Source: Microbulbifer sp. YPW16 (GTDB lineage: Bacteria > Pseudomonadota > Gammaproteobacteria > Pseudomonadales > Cellvibrionaceae). From it: a stretch of DNA of 64,000 bases. The stretch covers positions 1,038,501-1,102,500 of the forward strand of contig NZ_CP089928.1 of NCBI RefSeq assembly GCF_021290385.1, in the 5' to 3' direction. The position numbers were made by a program, and so were the translations under genes. Positions 19,211-27,489 of this stretch are shown here, in pieces. The notes beneath the pieces were generated by a model. It saw only the letters and a program-made list of their open reading frames with translations. It was not told the DNA's origin and did no database searches. Every line of letters begins with the position of its first letter. Positions within the stretch are counted from its first letter, which is position 1.

Positions 19211-21484
19211 TCAACCCTGGTCGTCACGCTTGCGCCGGGTACTGCCAATCACTGACTGCAGCGCGCGCTCAAATAACATACCGTCGTCCATGGGCATCAA
19301 CTGGCTGCGTCGCAGTGCATAGGCCAGCTCCAGGCGCGTGAACTCGGCGACTTTGGCACCGTTGCGGTTGACGAAAATAAACTGGTCGATATCGCGGATC
19401 ACTGCGGCCAACCGACAGCGAAACTGTTCACTTTCACCGCGCTGCAATTCAAACCAGCTGCCCTGGGACAGGCGGAAGGTCTGCTTCCAGTGGGCGTCGT
19501 CTTCGGGCAGCGGGGCCATCTCTTCGCCGACCTGCTCCGCTACCGGATCGACAGCCGCGGCAGCCTGCTCGAGTTCCTCGACCTGGGGCAGGACATCACC
19601 ACCACTTTCCTCCCGGGAATCCCTGACTTCGCTGCCCGCACTGCCCGGGGACTCGCCGGGCCCGGCCGTATCCTCCCGCTGCTCTACCGCTGCCCGCGCA
19701 ACATCAAACTTCTGTCGGTAGACCTCCTTCAGGTCCGCGAACAGTCGCCGCGCCTCAAACGGGTTGAGGGACACCGCCTGCACGCTGTCGCGCAGGCGGA
19801 CCTGCAGTGAGGGCAGTAATGCCTGTAACTGCCGGGCATACGCAGGCATCGGCACCTGCACACTCCACACCAGGTCGCGGACGGCGCGCACTTCGTTACT
19901 CCAGGCCTCGCTGTCAGGTCCCGAATTTACGCAGGTGAGAAACAATGCGCGGCGCCATACCTTATCCAGCCACTCCCCCACCACCGGTGGTAGTTCGCGG
20001 TCGGCGGTGAGGGCTTCCATCACCGCCTCCACCCGCGCCCTGGCGGCCTCTGCCCGGGCACGGCCGCCAGCCTCGTCAACGATACGTTTTTCCAGCACCT
20101 GCGCTCGCTTGCGCTGGTTGCGGACAAAACTGCGGAACTGGTCCAGCAATGTCTCGAACAGGCCAATATCCCGATCGAACTCGGCGATCACCCGCTCCAC
20201 CACAGAACGCATCTCCCGGTACAGCGGGTCTTGCCCCACGTCGGAGGATGGATGCCAACCGGTGGCGGCATCGGCAAGTTCATTCAGCAGCTTGCGTGCC
20301 GGGTGCCCGGCTTTACTGAAGAACGTACGGTCGGCAATGGCGACTTTGAGCAACGGTAACTGCAGGCGTCCCAGCAGGGATTTTACCGGCGCAGCCAGAT
20401 TGCGATCCTCGACAATAAACGAGAACAGCATCTCCATCAGCTTGATAACGTCGGTGTCAGCCTTGGCCAGCGAGGCGGCCTGGTCGGCGTCCTGTAATCG
20501 TTGCTGTAGCAATGCCGCCACGTCCAGCGGCTTGAGCTCTGCCCCGGCCTGGCCCGGCACCTGTTCCTGCAGGACGCCCAAATGAGTAAGCAGGTCGGGC
20601 ACCGGCATTGGCGCGAGACCAGTGCCGGCAGGTACCAGTCCCGGCTGCAGCCCCATGGCGCTGGCGGAGACCATCCCCCCGCCGGCTGCCATATTGCCAG
20701 CCCCGGAAGCAGGCCCACCGGTACGGGGTTGTGGCGTCGGCGCCGACTCTTTCTTTACCCTTCGTTGCTGCTGCAGGTCCGGCAGTACGCCCTGCTCCAC
20801 CAGCAGGCTATTACAGCTCTCGTACAGGGGGCCAAGCCGCTGCATCACTTCCAGTTCGAATTTCTTGAGCAGGGTAAGGCGGGCACGGATATGGATATCC
20901 AGTGGCCAGATGGCAGCGACAAAGGCATCACACAGGGCTGCCGGGCCGATGGGCAGGTTCTTCTCGTAAACCTTGTCCCGGTACAGCGTATCGAGGCGCA
21001 GGCACAGCTCGGAAATCAGTGAGGAGTAATCGCGGCCGGCGTTGTTCACCATGGTGTCGACAGCGACCAGCTGTTCCAGCTCGTCGTTCTGCACCAGGGA
21101 CAGCCCGCTGCGGGAATCGGGTTCGCGTTCCGGCGTAGTGACACTCTTGAGGCTGAAAGTATCGGCAAGGTTCTCGCCGAAGCGCCGGGTGATGCTGCGC
21201 CGCTCCACCCGTAACAGCCGCAACGCCTGGAACAGGCCATCCTGCTCGGCCTGGCCATGCGCCCTCTCGGCCATTGCGAACAGCGAGTCATCCACGCGCC
21301 CGAACAGGCTCTTGAGCTGCTCAAGGAGCAATTCCCGCGCACGTTCATGCAGCGAATCGAGGATCGTCTCGGGGGGCCTGGATTTAGAGTCGCCCGGGCG
21401 CGGCTCTCCCGCCGCAGCGCGATTCCGGGCCAGCTCGAGAGAGAGCACCTTGTCCGGTTTTTCCATTGGCACGTCGCTTAACAT
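19211..21484 (-). CDS. DUF1631 family protein, second paralogue
   Basis: I start this at MLSDVPMEKPDKVLSLELAR (21484), preceded by GAGGGAG six bases upstream, giving 757 aa. It parallels the neighbour domain by domain: a helical N-terminal region (LIVQ-free, LQALRLLRVERRSITRRFGENLAD), AALCDAFVAAIWPLDIHIRARLTLLKKFE, a glycine-rich linker (ASGAGNMAAGGGMVSAS), DVIKLMEMLFSFIVEDRNLA, FFSKAGHPARKLLNELADAATGW and the C-terminal GSWFELQRGESEQFRCRLAAV. The two proteins look clearly homologous but diverged along their length, so the duplication is not recent. Function unknown; cytosolic by prediction. It diverges from nadC. Confidence 0.88.
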   Translation of the reverse strand: MLSDVPMEKPDKVLSLELARNRAAAGEPRPGDSKSRPPETILDSLHERARELLLEQLKSLFGRVDDSLFAMAERAHGQAEQDGLFQALRLLRVERRSITRRFGENLADTFSLKSVTTPEREPDSRSGLSLVQNDELEQLVAVDTMVNNAGRDYSSLISELCLRLDTLYRDKVYEKNLPIGPAALCDAFVAAIWPLDIHIRARLTLLKKFELEVMQRLGPLYESCNSLLVEQGVLPDLQQQRRVKKESAPTPQPRTGGPASGAGNMAAGGGMVSASAMGLQPGLVPAGTGLAPMPVPDLLTHLGVLQEQVPGQAGAELKPLDVAALLQQRLQDADQAASLAKADTDVIKLMEMLFSFIVEDRNLAAPVKSLLGRLQLPLLKVAIADRTFFSKAGHPARKLLNELADAATGWHPSSDVGQDPLYREMRSVVERVIAEFDRDIGLFETLLDQFRSFVRNQRKRAQVLEKRIVDEAGGRARAEAARARVEAVMEALTADRELPPVVGEWLDKVWRRALFLTCVNSGPDSEAWSNEVRAVRDLVWSVQVPMPAYARQLQALLPSLQVRLRDSVQAVSLNPFEARRLFADLKEVYRQKFDVARAAVEQREDTAGPGESPGSAGSEVRDSREESGGDVLPQVEELEQAAAAVDPVAEQVGEEMAPLPEDDAHWKQTFRLSQGSWFELQRGESEQFRCRLAAVIRDIDQFIFVNRNGAKVAEFTRLELAYALRRSQLMPMDDGMLFERALQSVIGSTRRKRDDQG

Positions 21485-21778
21485 CCCTGGCTCCCTCGCG
21501 GCCTCACGCCGGGGCGTGCGGGCCGGGGACCGGGCCAATCGTCAGTTTTCGGATTCCGGGTTTGTCTCGGGCGATGGCTGCCATAGGCCCAAACCACCGC
21601 GCGATGATTTAGCGGCCATTCTAGCGCGCGGCTTTGGGAATAAAACGGTCATTGACCTGCATTTGCGACCCCAGTCACAGTTGACGCCGATTAATTGTCG
21701 TACCCGGTAAGGCAGTGACAGGCGCCCCACGGCGACCGATTTTGTTAAACTTGCGCCGTCAAGATTGAGGTTCCGCCT

Positions 21779-22633
21779 ATGCACCCGAAAGATACCGCCA
21801 TCCCCAACCTCCTGGAGGATTTACAGCAGCTGGTTGCCTTTGCCCTGCGCGAGGACATCGGCGATGGGGATATAACGGCACAACTGATTCCGGCCGACCG
21901 GGACGCCCGTGCAAGGGTCATCACCCGCGAGGACTGCATCCTGGCGGGCCGCGCCTGGGTAGAGGAAGTTTTCCGCCAGATCGACCCGGCACTGGACCTG
22001 GACTGGCACTTCAATGACGGCGACCGCGTGCCGGCGGAGGCGGTGATCTTCGAATTGCAGGGCAATGCACGTTCTATCCTGACTGGTGAGCGGGCCGCAC
22101 TGAATTTTCTCCAGACCCTTTCGGGCACCGCGACCACGGCAGCAACCTACGCGAAGCTTGCCGGAAATTCGGGAATCCGGATCCTCGATACCCGCAAGAC
22201 TATTCCCGGCCTGCGCAGCGCGCAGAAATACGCAGTCCTGTGTGGCGGCTGCCACAATCACCGTATCGGGCTCTACGATGCCTTCCTGATCAAGGAGAAC
22301 CATATCGCCGCTGCGGGCGGCATAGACCGCGCGGTGAGCCAGGCGCGAGTCATCAAGCCCGGTGCCCTGGTTGAAGTCGAAGTGGAAAACCTGGAGGAGC
22401 TGGAACAGGCGCTCGACAGTGGCGCCGACGTGGTGATGCTGGACGAGTTCTCGGATGCGGATACCCGCGCAGCCATCGAGCTTGCCCGTGGCCGGGCGAA
22501 GATAGAAATCTCCGGCAGTGTGGACAGCGAGCGCCTGGAAAAGCTCGCCGGGCTGGAGGTCGATTTTATTTCCTCGGGCAGCCTCACCAAGCACCTGAAG
22601 GCCGTCGACCTGTCCCTGCGCATCGATATGTAA
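21779..22633 (+). CDS. nadC: Nicotinate-nucleotide pyrophosphorylase (quinolinate phosphoribosyltransferase)
   Basis: This 284-aa enzyme converts quinolinate and PRPP to nicotinate mononucleotide, CO2 and PPi in de novo NAD synthesis. Signature segments are [17 protein letters not shown], the [26 protein letters not shown] active-site stretch, and [10 protein letters not shown]. Near the C-terminus [29 protein letters not shown] completes the barrel. Length is standard. It follows DUF1631/ampDE as in Pseudomonas. The convergent small gene downstream is separated by a GC hairpin. Confidence 0.97.
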   Translation: MHPKDTAIPNLLEDLQQLVAFALREDIGDGDITAQLIPADRDARARVITREDCILAGRAWVEEVFRQIDPALDLDWHFNDGDRVPAEAVIFELQGNARSILTGERAALNFLQTLSGTATTAATYAKLAGNSGIRILDTRKTIPGLRSAQKYAVLCGGCHNHRIGLYDAFLIKENHIAAAGGIDRAVSQARVIKPGALVEVEVENLEELEQALDSGADVVMLDEFSDADTRAAIELARGRAKIEISGSVDSERLEKLAGLEVDFISSGSLTKHLKAVDLSLRIDM

Positions 22634-22648
22634 AGACGATGCACACCG

Positions 22649-22672
22649 GGGCCGGCCTCGCAGGGCCGGCCC
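22649..22672. terminator. GC hairpin between convergent nadC and the coiled-coil gene
   Basis: A 9-bp perfect stem GGGCCGGCC / GGCCGGCCC (22649-22657, 22664-22672) has a six-base loop. No T-run follows, so termination is inferred from its place between convergent genes. Confidence 0.45.
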
Positions 22673-22685
22673 TTACTGCGATACG

Positions 22686-22982
22686 CTATTTCATCCGGTC
22701 GCGGGCGTGGTCGACTGACTTCTTCAATTCATCCCAGGCCTTCTCGACACCCCCTTTCACCTCGTCCCAGGCCGAACCACTCTTGCTTTTCATGTCATCC
22801 AGCTTGTGGCGAAGGTCGTCGCGTTTTTTGCGCACATCATCCAGCTGTTCGCGGTACTTGATTTTGGCATCCGCTTCCGCCTTGTCGGCCTTGGCCTCCA
22901 GCTCATCAATTTTCGCGTTCCACTCTTTCAGCTGTGCGGCGACCTTTTCCTCGAAAGCGCTTTTATCGTCTTCCTTGCTCAT
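22686..22982 (-). CDS. Small charged coiled-coil protein
   Basis: Starting at MSKEDDKSAFEEKV (22982) gives 98 aa, almost wholly alpha-helical with heptad-like repeats and a very high Lys/Asp/Glu content (KIDELEAKADKAEADAK, DDVRKKRDDLRHKLDDMK). There is no signal peptide or membrane segment. It resembles small coiled-coil stress proteins of the sll1863 kind, but that match is from memory of composition and not secure. It is convergent with nadC. Confidence 0.75.
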   Translation of the reverse strand: MSKEDDKSAFEEKVAAQLKEWNAKIDELEAKADKAEADAKIKYREQLDDVRKKRDDLRHKLDDMKSKSGSAWDEVKGGVEKAWDELKKSVDHARDRMK

Positions 22983-23212
22983 GGCAAACCCCATTAATCC
23001 CTGTTGACCAGCACAGTGTAAGACGGCTGCGGAGCGCTGACGCCCCCGGGGATGAGAATGGCGCCGGAAATTGGCGCTGTCGAGCGCGCGGGAATACCGC
23101 CGGCACGGGGTATCTTTCCTACCATTTACCCATACCCGGTCAACTCATGATCAATGTAACTGCGGCCGTTCCCGGACGGAAGCAACCCACCTAATCCATC
23201 GGAGACTACAAA

Positions 23213-23446
23213 GTGAGCCAGTGTGAAACCTGCGGCAACGAGTACGACAAAGCCATGAAGATCACGATCGGCAATGAGGATCACACCTTCGACAGCTTCG
23301 AGTGCGCCATTCAGGCCCTGGCGCCCCGCTGTGCCCAGTGCAGCTGTCGTATTCTCGGCCATGGTATGGAGGCAGGAGGGGATTTCTTCTGTTGCGCCCA
23401 CTGCGCCGCACGCGCGGGGCACGACGAAATTGTCGACCGGGCCTGA
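23213..23446 (+). CDS. Small cysteine-rich putative zinc-binding protein
   Basis: This 77-aa protein has CETC near the N-terminus (residues 4-7), then CAQCSC (42-47) and CCAHC (60-64), plus several histidines. This arrangement suggests one or two zinc sites. The central HTFDSFECAIQALAP stretch is typical of a conserved short family of unnamed bacterial proteins related to prokaryotic metallothionein-like sequences. The start is GTG with GGAG nine bases upstream. Function unknown. Its place next to the cbb3/copper assembly cluster is suggestive only. Confidence 0.75.
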   Translation: MSQCETCGNEYDKAMKITIGNEDHTFDSFECAIQALAPRCAQCSCRILGHGMEAGGDFFCCAHCAARAGHDEIVDRA

Positions 23447-23500
23447 GAATCAGCTGGCGGGCACAGTACAGTCAGCGCGGCCGGGTGCTATTGAGACGAC

Positions 23501-24235
23501 TCAGTGATGATGGTGGTGTCCGCCACCATCCTCCTTGGAAGGGGCCGGGGATTCCATATTGGCGTGGGCGCCGTGCCCTCCGTGGGGCAGGCCACCCCAG
23601 ATGGTCCAGACGCCAAACAGCAGGATCAGGCCGGCAAACACCAGGCGCACCGACGGCCGCTGCACCAGCCCCCGCACCCGTGCCGCCGCCGCACCACTCG
23701 CCACCACCGCCGGCACTGTACCCAGCCCGAAGGCAAACATTGCCAATGCCGCGCGCAGGGCACTGCCCTGGGCCAGGGCAAATGTGAGCGCGCTGTAGAC
23801 CAGCCCGCAGGGCAACCAGCCCCACAGGGATCCCAGGGCCATTGCCTGGGGCGTGGAGCGCACCGGCAGCAGGCGTGCGGACAGCGGCTGGACATGGCGC
23901 CAAAGGCGCGCACCACCCTTTTCCAGCCACACAAGCCCGCGCCACCAGCCGGCCACGTACAGCGCCATGGCAATCAGCATTATCCCCGCGAACACCCGCA
24001 GCGGTCCCAGTGCAGGCAGCACCACTGCGCCCAGTGCCCCTGCCAGCGCCCCCATCAGCGCATAACTGGCCAGGCGACCTGCCGAGTAGCCCAGCAGCCG
24101 GCTCCAGGCTGGCTGGCCACCGGGTACGGCCATCCCCAGCGCACCGGAAATACCGCCACACATGCCAATGCAGTGGCTGCTACCCAGGAAACCGATTGCC
24201 AGGGCCGCCGCCAGGAACCCCCATTCTCCCGTCAA
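23501..24235 (-). CDS. TauE/SafE (UreH-like) membrane protein of the cbb3 assembly cluster
   Basis: This 244-aa protein has six hydrophobic segments and the conserved start FLGSSHCIGMCGGISGALG, whose Cys/Met/His pattern suggests copper or another metal. PCGLVYSALTFAL lies near residue 145. It ends in an unusual natural tail GGGHHHHH after a short His-rich stretch (GGLPHGGHGAH). Homologues routinely follow ccoS and are thought to aid copper delivery to cytochrome cbb3. The start is TTG, overlapping the ccoS TGA by 4 bases, so translation is coupled. Confidence 0.85.
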   Translation of the reverse strand: MTGEWGFLAAALAIGFLGSSHCIGMCGGISGALGMAVPGGQPAWSRLLGYSAGRLASYALMGALAGALGAVVLPALGPLRVFAGIMLIAMALYVAGWWRGLVWLEKGGARLWRHVQPLSARLLPVRSTPQAMALGSLWGWLPCGLVYSALTFALAQGSALRAALAMFAFGLGTVPAVVASGAAAARVRGLVQRPSVRLVFAGLILLFGVWTIWGGLPHGGHGAHANMESPAPSKEDGGGHHHHH

Positions 24236-24444
24236 CGTCCGGACTCCTTATCGCTTTCCGGCTGCCTGTCGGGCTCTGCGGGCACCCGGTTCGGGTCGAG
24301 CGGGTCGTCGTCATCAAACAGGATGCGTCGCCCCTCGGTCTCCAGGTCGTCGTACTGGCCATTGTTGACCGCCCAGAAATACAGTTTTACCGCGACAGTC
24401 ACGAATACGATGGCGATGGGAATCAGGTAGTACAGGCTGTCCAT
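24232..24444 (-). CDS. ccoS: cbb3 oxidase assembly protein CcoS
   Basis: This 70-aa protein has one N-terminal membrane helix (YYLIPIAIVFVTVAVKLYFW) and the CcoS signature AVNNGQYDDLETEGRRILFDDD. CcoS is needed for cofactor (heme and copper) insertion into CcoN. It is four bases downstream of ccoI and overlaps the TauE/SafE gene. The acidic C-terminal tail is variable in the family. Confidence 0.96.
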   Translation of the reverse strand: MDSLYYLIPIAIVFVTVAVKLYFWAVNNGQYDDLETEGRRILFDDDDPLDPNRVPAEPDRQPESDKESGR

Positions 24445-24448
24445 TGGT

Positions 24449-26890
24449 TTACCTCGCGCTGTCCATCACAGCTTCAGGCCCAACCCGGGCGCCCACCGCC
24501 GGGGGTTGCCACCCGGACAGGCGCAGCGCGTTGAGCACCACAATCAGCGAGCTGGCCGACATGCCCAGGGCCGCCACCCAGGGCGGCACCAGGCCACAGA
24601 CGGCCAGCGGCAATGCCAGGGCATTGTAACCCAGCGCCCATGCCAGGTTCTGGCGCACAATGCGCCGGCATTGGAGTGCCAGCTCCAGTGCCTGTGGCAG
24701 CACCTGCAGGTCGCCCCGCAGCAGGATGGCATCGGCACGGGACTGGGCCAGGTCGGCGGCGGACATCAGCGCCACCGAGGCATCCGCGCCGGAGAGTACT
24801 GGCACATCATTGAGTCCGTCCCCAACCATGAGTACGCGCTCGCCGGCGCGTTGCAATTCATGCACCCGCTCCAGCTTGTCCTCGGGGGCAGCACCCGCAC
24901 GGTGCTCATCGATACCTGCCGCACCGGCCACGCGGGCCACCTCTGCCGACTGGTCGCCACTCAGTAACTCCACATCCAGGCCCCGGCTTCCCAGTGCCGC
25001 TACAGCCGGCGCAGCCGAGGCGCGCAGGCGATCGCCGATGGCGATCCAGGCGATGGCGCCAGTGTTATCCCCAAGCAACAACCACTGGCCCTCTCTCCCC
25101 GGCGGTTCCTCACCCCGTCCGGCAAAATCGGCGCGCCCCAGGCGCAGCCGCTGGCCGCCCACAATGCCCTCCAGGCCGCGCCCGGTGTGAACCTGTACAC
25201 CAGAGGCCACAGCGTTGCCCCGCCAGGCACGAAATGCCCGGGCCAGCGGGTGATTACTGTGGGATTCCAGTGCCGCCGCCACATCCCGCACCCGCTGCGC
25301 ATCCCAGTCGTCGCGCCGGCATTGGATATCCAGCACGCGGGGCTCCCCGCGGGTCAGGGTACCGGTCTTGTCGAAGACCACCCGGCTGATGCGCGGCAGC
25401 GTCTCCAGCAGCCCGCCGCCCGCTACCAGCAGTCCCAGCTGCTGCAACCGCAGAGTCGCCGCGGCCAGCGCCGCCGGCGTGGCCAGGGACAGCGCACAGG
25501 GACAGGTCACCACCAGTACCGACAGGGCAATCCAGAATGCCCGCTCCGGTTCCACCTGCCACCAGAACAGGAAGGCGCCGCCGGCTGCCAGCAACACTGC
25601 TGCCACGAACCAGCCCGCAACCCGGTCTGCCAACGCCACCTGGTGCGGCTTTTCCAGCTGGGCCCGCTCCACCAGTCGCTCGATCGCCGACAGGCGCGTC
25701 GACTCCCCGGCGGCAGTGACCCGCACCACCAGTGAGGAGTCGCCATTCACACTGCCGGCGTATACGCGACTGCCGGCCTGTTTCGCCTGTAACGCGGACT
25801 CGCCGCTGAGCAGGGATTCATCCACGCCGCTGCAGCCCTCCAGCACCTCTCCGTCAGCCGGGATGGTATCGCCCGGGCGCAGCAGGATGCGGTCATCCGG
25901 GTGCAGCGCGGTAACTGGAACCTGGATCTCGGTATCACCATCGAGCCGGGTGGCGGTAATCGGCAGTAGCTGCGCCAGGCCACCGCTGGCGAGCCCGGCA
26001 CGGTGGCGCGCACGCATCTCGATCGTGCGCCCCAGCAGCAGGAAGAAGGTAAACATCGAGATGGACTCGAAGTACACCTCTCCCGTATTGAATACGGTGG
26101 CATAAAGGCTGGAGACGTAGGCGAGGCCGATAGCCAGGGACACCGGTACGTCCATGCTCAGGTGGCGGTTGCGCAGGCTGCGCCAGGCGCCACGGAAAAA
26201 AGGTTGTGCGGCAAACAGGACCACCGGGGTCGCCACCAGCAGTGACACCCAGCGGAAATACCGTTCCATCTCCGCCTCGATCCCGGAGCTGCCACCGAAA
26301 TAGAGGGCGATGGCGAACATCATTACCTGCATGGTGCCCAGCCCCGCAACGCCCAGGCGCCGCAGGGCGGTGCGGCGTTCACGCAGGAGTAACTGCTCAC
26401 TGCCGGCAGCGGTGGCCGGTGCCGGCCGGTAGCCGATATCCGCCAGTGCCGCAAAAAGCGATGAGGGAGTCACCTGGCCAGGGTCGAAAACCAGCTGCGC
26501 GCGATGGGTACTGGCATTGACCGACACCTTCTCCACGCCGGGAATGGCACCCAGGTGCTGTTCGATCAACCACACGCAGGCCGCACAAGTGATTCCACCC
26601 ACCAGCAGGCTGGCCACCCGGCGGCCGTCCTCCCAGTCGCGTACAAACTCACGCTGTACTTCGGGCAGGTCATAGGCGGACCAGCGATCTGCCGGGGGCG
26701 CGGTTTCGGGGCGCTCACTGCTGGCATCGCGGTAGCGATAGAAATTATCCAGTCCCCCGGCGGCGATGGCGCCGGCCACGGCCTCACAGCCGGGGCAGCA
26801 CATGGGCTGTTCGCTGCCGTTGATCACCACCGAGTGACGGCTGCCGGCGGGCACCGGCAGGCCGCAATGGAAGCAGGATCGGGCGGTCAT
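24449..26890 (-). CDS. ccoI: Cu-exporting P1B-type ATPase CcoI
   Basis: This 813-aa copper pump supplies the binuclear centre of cbb3 oxidase. The N-terminus carries a double CxxC module (CFHCGLPVP, CCPGCEA) followed by an HMA domain with GGITCAACVW near residue 97. Eight membrane helices follow, with the CPC transport motif in VVTCPCALSLATP, phosphorylation site DKTGTLTRGEP and hinge GDGLNDVPVLSGADAS. This layout, with the extra N-terminal cysteine pair, is typical of FixI/CcoI. The ATG overlaps the ccoH stop by one base. Confidence 0.96.
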   Translation of the reverse strand: MTARSCFHCGLPVPAGSRHSVVINGSEQPMCCPGCEAVAGAIAAGGLDNFYRYRDASSERPETAPPADRWSAYDLPEVQREFVRDWEDGRRVASLLVGGITCAACVWLIEQHLGAIPGVEKVSVNASTHRAQLVFDPGQVTPSSLFAALADIGYRPAPATAAGSEQLLLRERRTALRRLGVAGLGTMQVMMFAIALYFGGSSGIEAEMERYFRWVSLLVATPVVLFAAQPFFRGAWRSLRNRHLSMDVPVSLAIGLAYVSSLYATVFNTGEVYFESISMFTFFLLLGRTIEMRARHRAGLASGGLAQLLPITATRLDGDTEIQVPVTALHPDDRILLRPGDTIPADGEVLEGCSGVDESLLSGESALQAKQAGSRVYAGSVNGDSSLVVRVTAAGESTRLSAIERLVERAQLEKPHQVALADRVAGWFVAAVLLAAGGAFLFWWQVEPERAFWIALSVLVVTCPCALSLATPAALAAATLRLQQLGLLVAGGGLLETLPRISRVVFDKTGTLTRGEPRVLDIQCRRDDWDAQRVRDVAAALESHSNHPLARAFRAWRGNAVASGVQVHTGRGLEGIVGGQRLRLGRADFAGRGEEPPGREGQWLLLGDNTGAIAWIAIGDRLRASAAPAVAALGSRGLDVELLSGDQSAEVARVAGAAGIDEHRAGAAPEDKLERVHELQRAGERVLMVGDGLNDVPVLSGADASVALMSAADLAQSRADAILLRGDLQVLPQALELALQCRRIVRQNLAWALGYNALALPLAVCGLVPPWVAALGMSASSLIVVLNALRLSGWQPPAVGARVGPEAVMDSAR

Positions 26891-27435
26891 CAGCGGGCGG
26901 GAGTCAGGGGGGCGGCATCCCCGAGGTCAAAATTGATCTCCCCCTTCAGGCGCCACTCCGCCTGCAGGTGCTGGCCGGGATCGGTTTCGGGCATCAGGCG
27001 CAGGTACCAGCGGTGTTTCAGCGGCTCTGGCAGGCTGGCGCGGTAGCGCCCCGGCGAGACAGCCTCCAGTAGGATGTGGCGGTCCATATCCGCTTCCACC
27101 GGATGGCTCAGGGTAAGCAGCAACTGTTCCGGATACTCCAGGTCACCGTTCAGCTCCAGAGTCACCAGCTGATCGCCACTGGCAAATTTCACCAGGCCGG
27201 CCAGGCCCAGCGCTTGCGCGCGGCGATCCTGCTCCTCGCTGAAGTGATACATGCGGCTGTCTTTGTAGTAGGTATCGCTGACAGTGTCGTCAGCGAACCG
27301 CACCGCAATGGAAACGAAAACAGTGGAGGCAATCACCACCAGGATCAGGGGCGCCAGCACCATCCACGCCCACGGCTCGCGATACCAGGGACGGGGAGAG
27401 GATTTCGGGGAATGTTCAGTCACGTTCACGCTCAT
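26890..27435 (-). CDS. ccoH: FixH/CcoH cbb3 assembly protein
   Basis: This 181-aa protein has a single membrane helix near residues 25-45 (AWMVLAPLILVVIASTVFV) preceded by the conserved WYREPW. A periplasmic FixH domain follows (YYKDSRMYHFSEEQDRRAQALGL, then HPVEADMDRHILLEAVSPGRYRASL). CcoH acts during assembly and stays associated with the oxidase. It sits between ccoG and ccoI as in the canonical ccoGHIS order. Confidence 0.93.
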   Translation of the reverse strand: MSVNVTEHSPKSSPRPWYREPWAWMVLAPLILVVIASTVFVSIAVRFADDTVSDTYYKDSRMYHFSEEQDRRAQALGLAGLVKFASGDQLVTLELNGDLEYPEQLLLTLSHPVEADMDRHILLEAVSPGRYRASLPEPLKHRWYLRLMPETDPGQHLQAEWRLKGEINFDLGDAAPLTPAR

Positions 27436-27489
27436 GTTGAATCAGGAAATACTGCCGGTCTTCCCGACCTGGGCCCGCAATATCAGGGT

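Noticed and set aside
24449..26890. General copper-resistance ATPase (CopA)
   Set aside because: The extra N-terminal cysteine module and position between ccoH and ccoS identify the CcoI assembly type.
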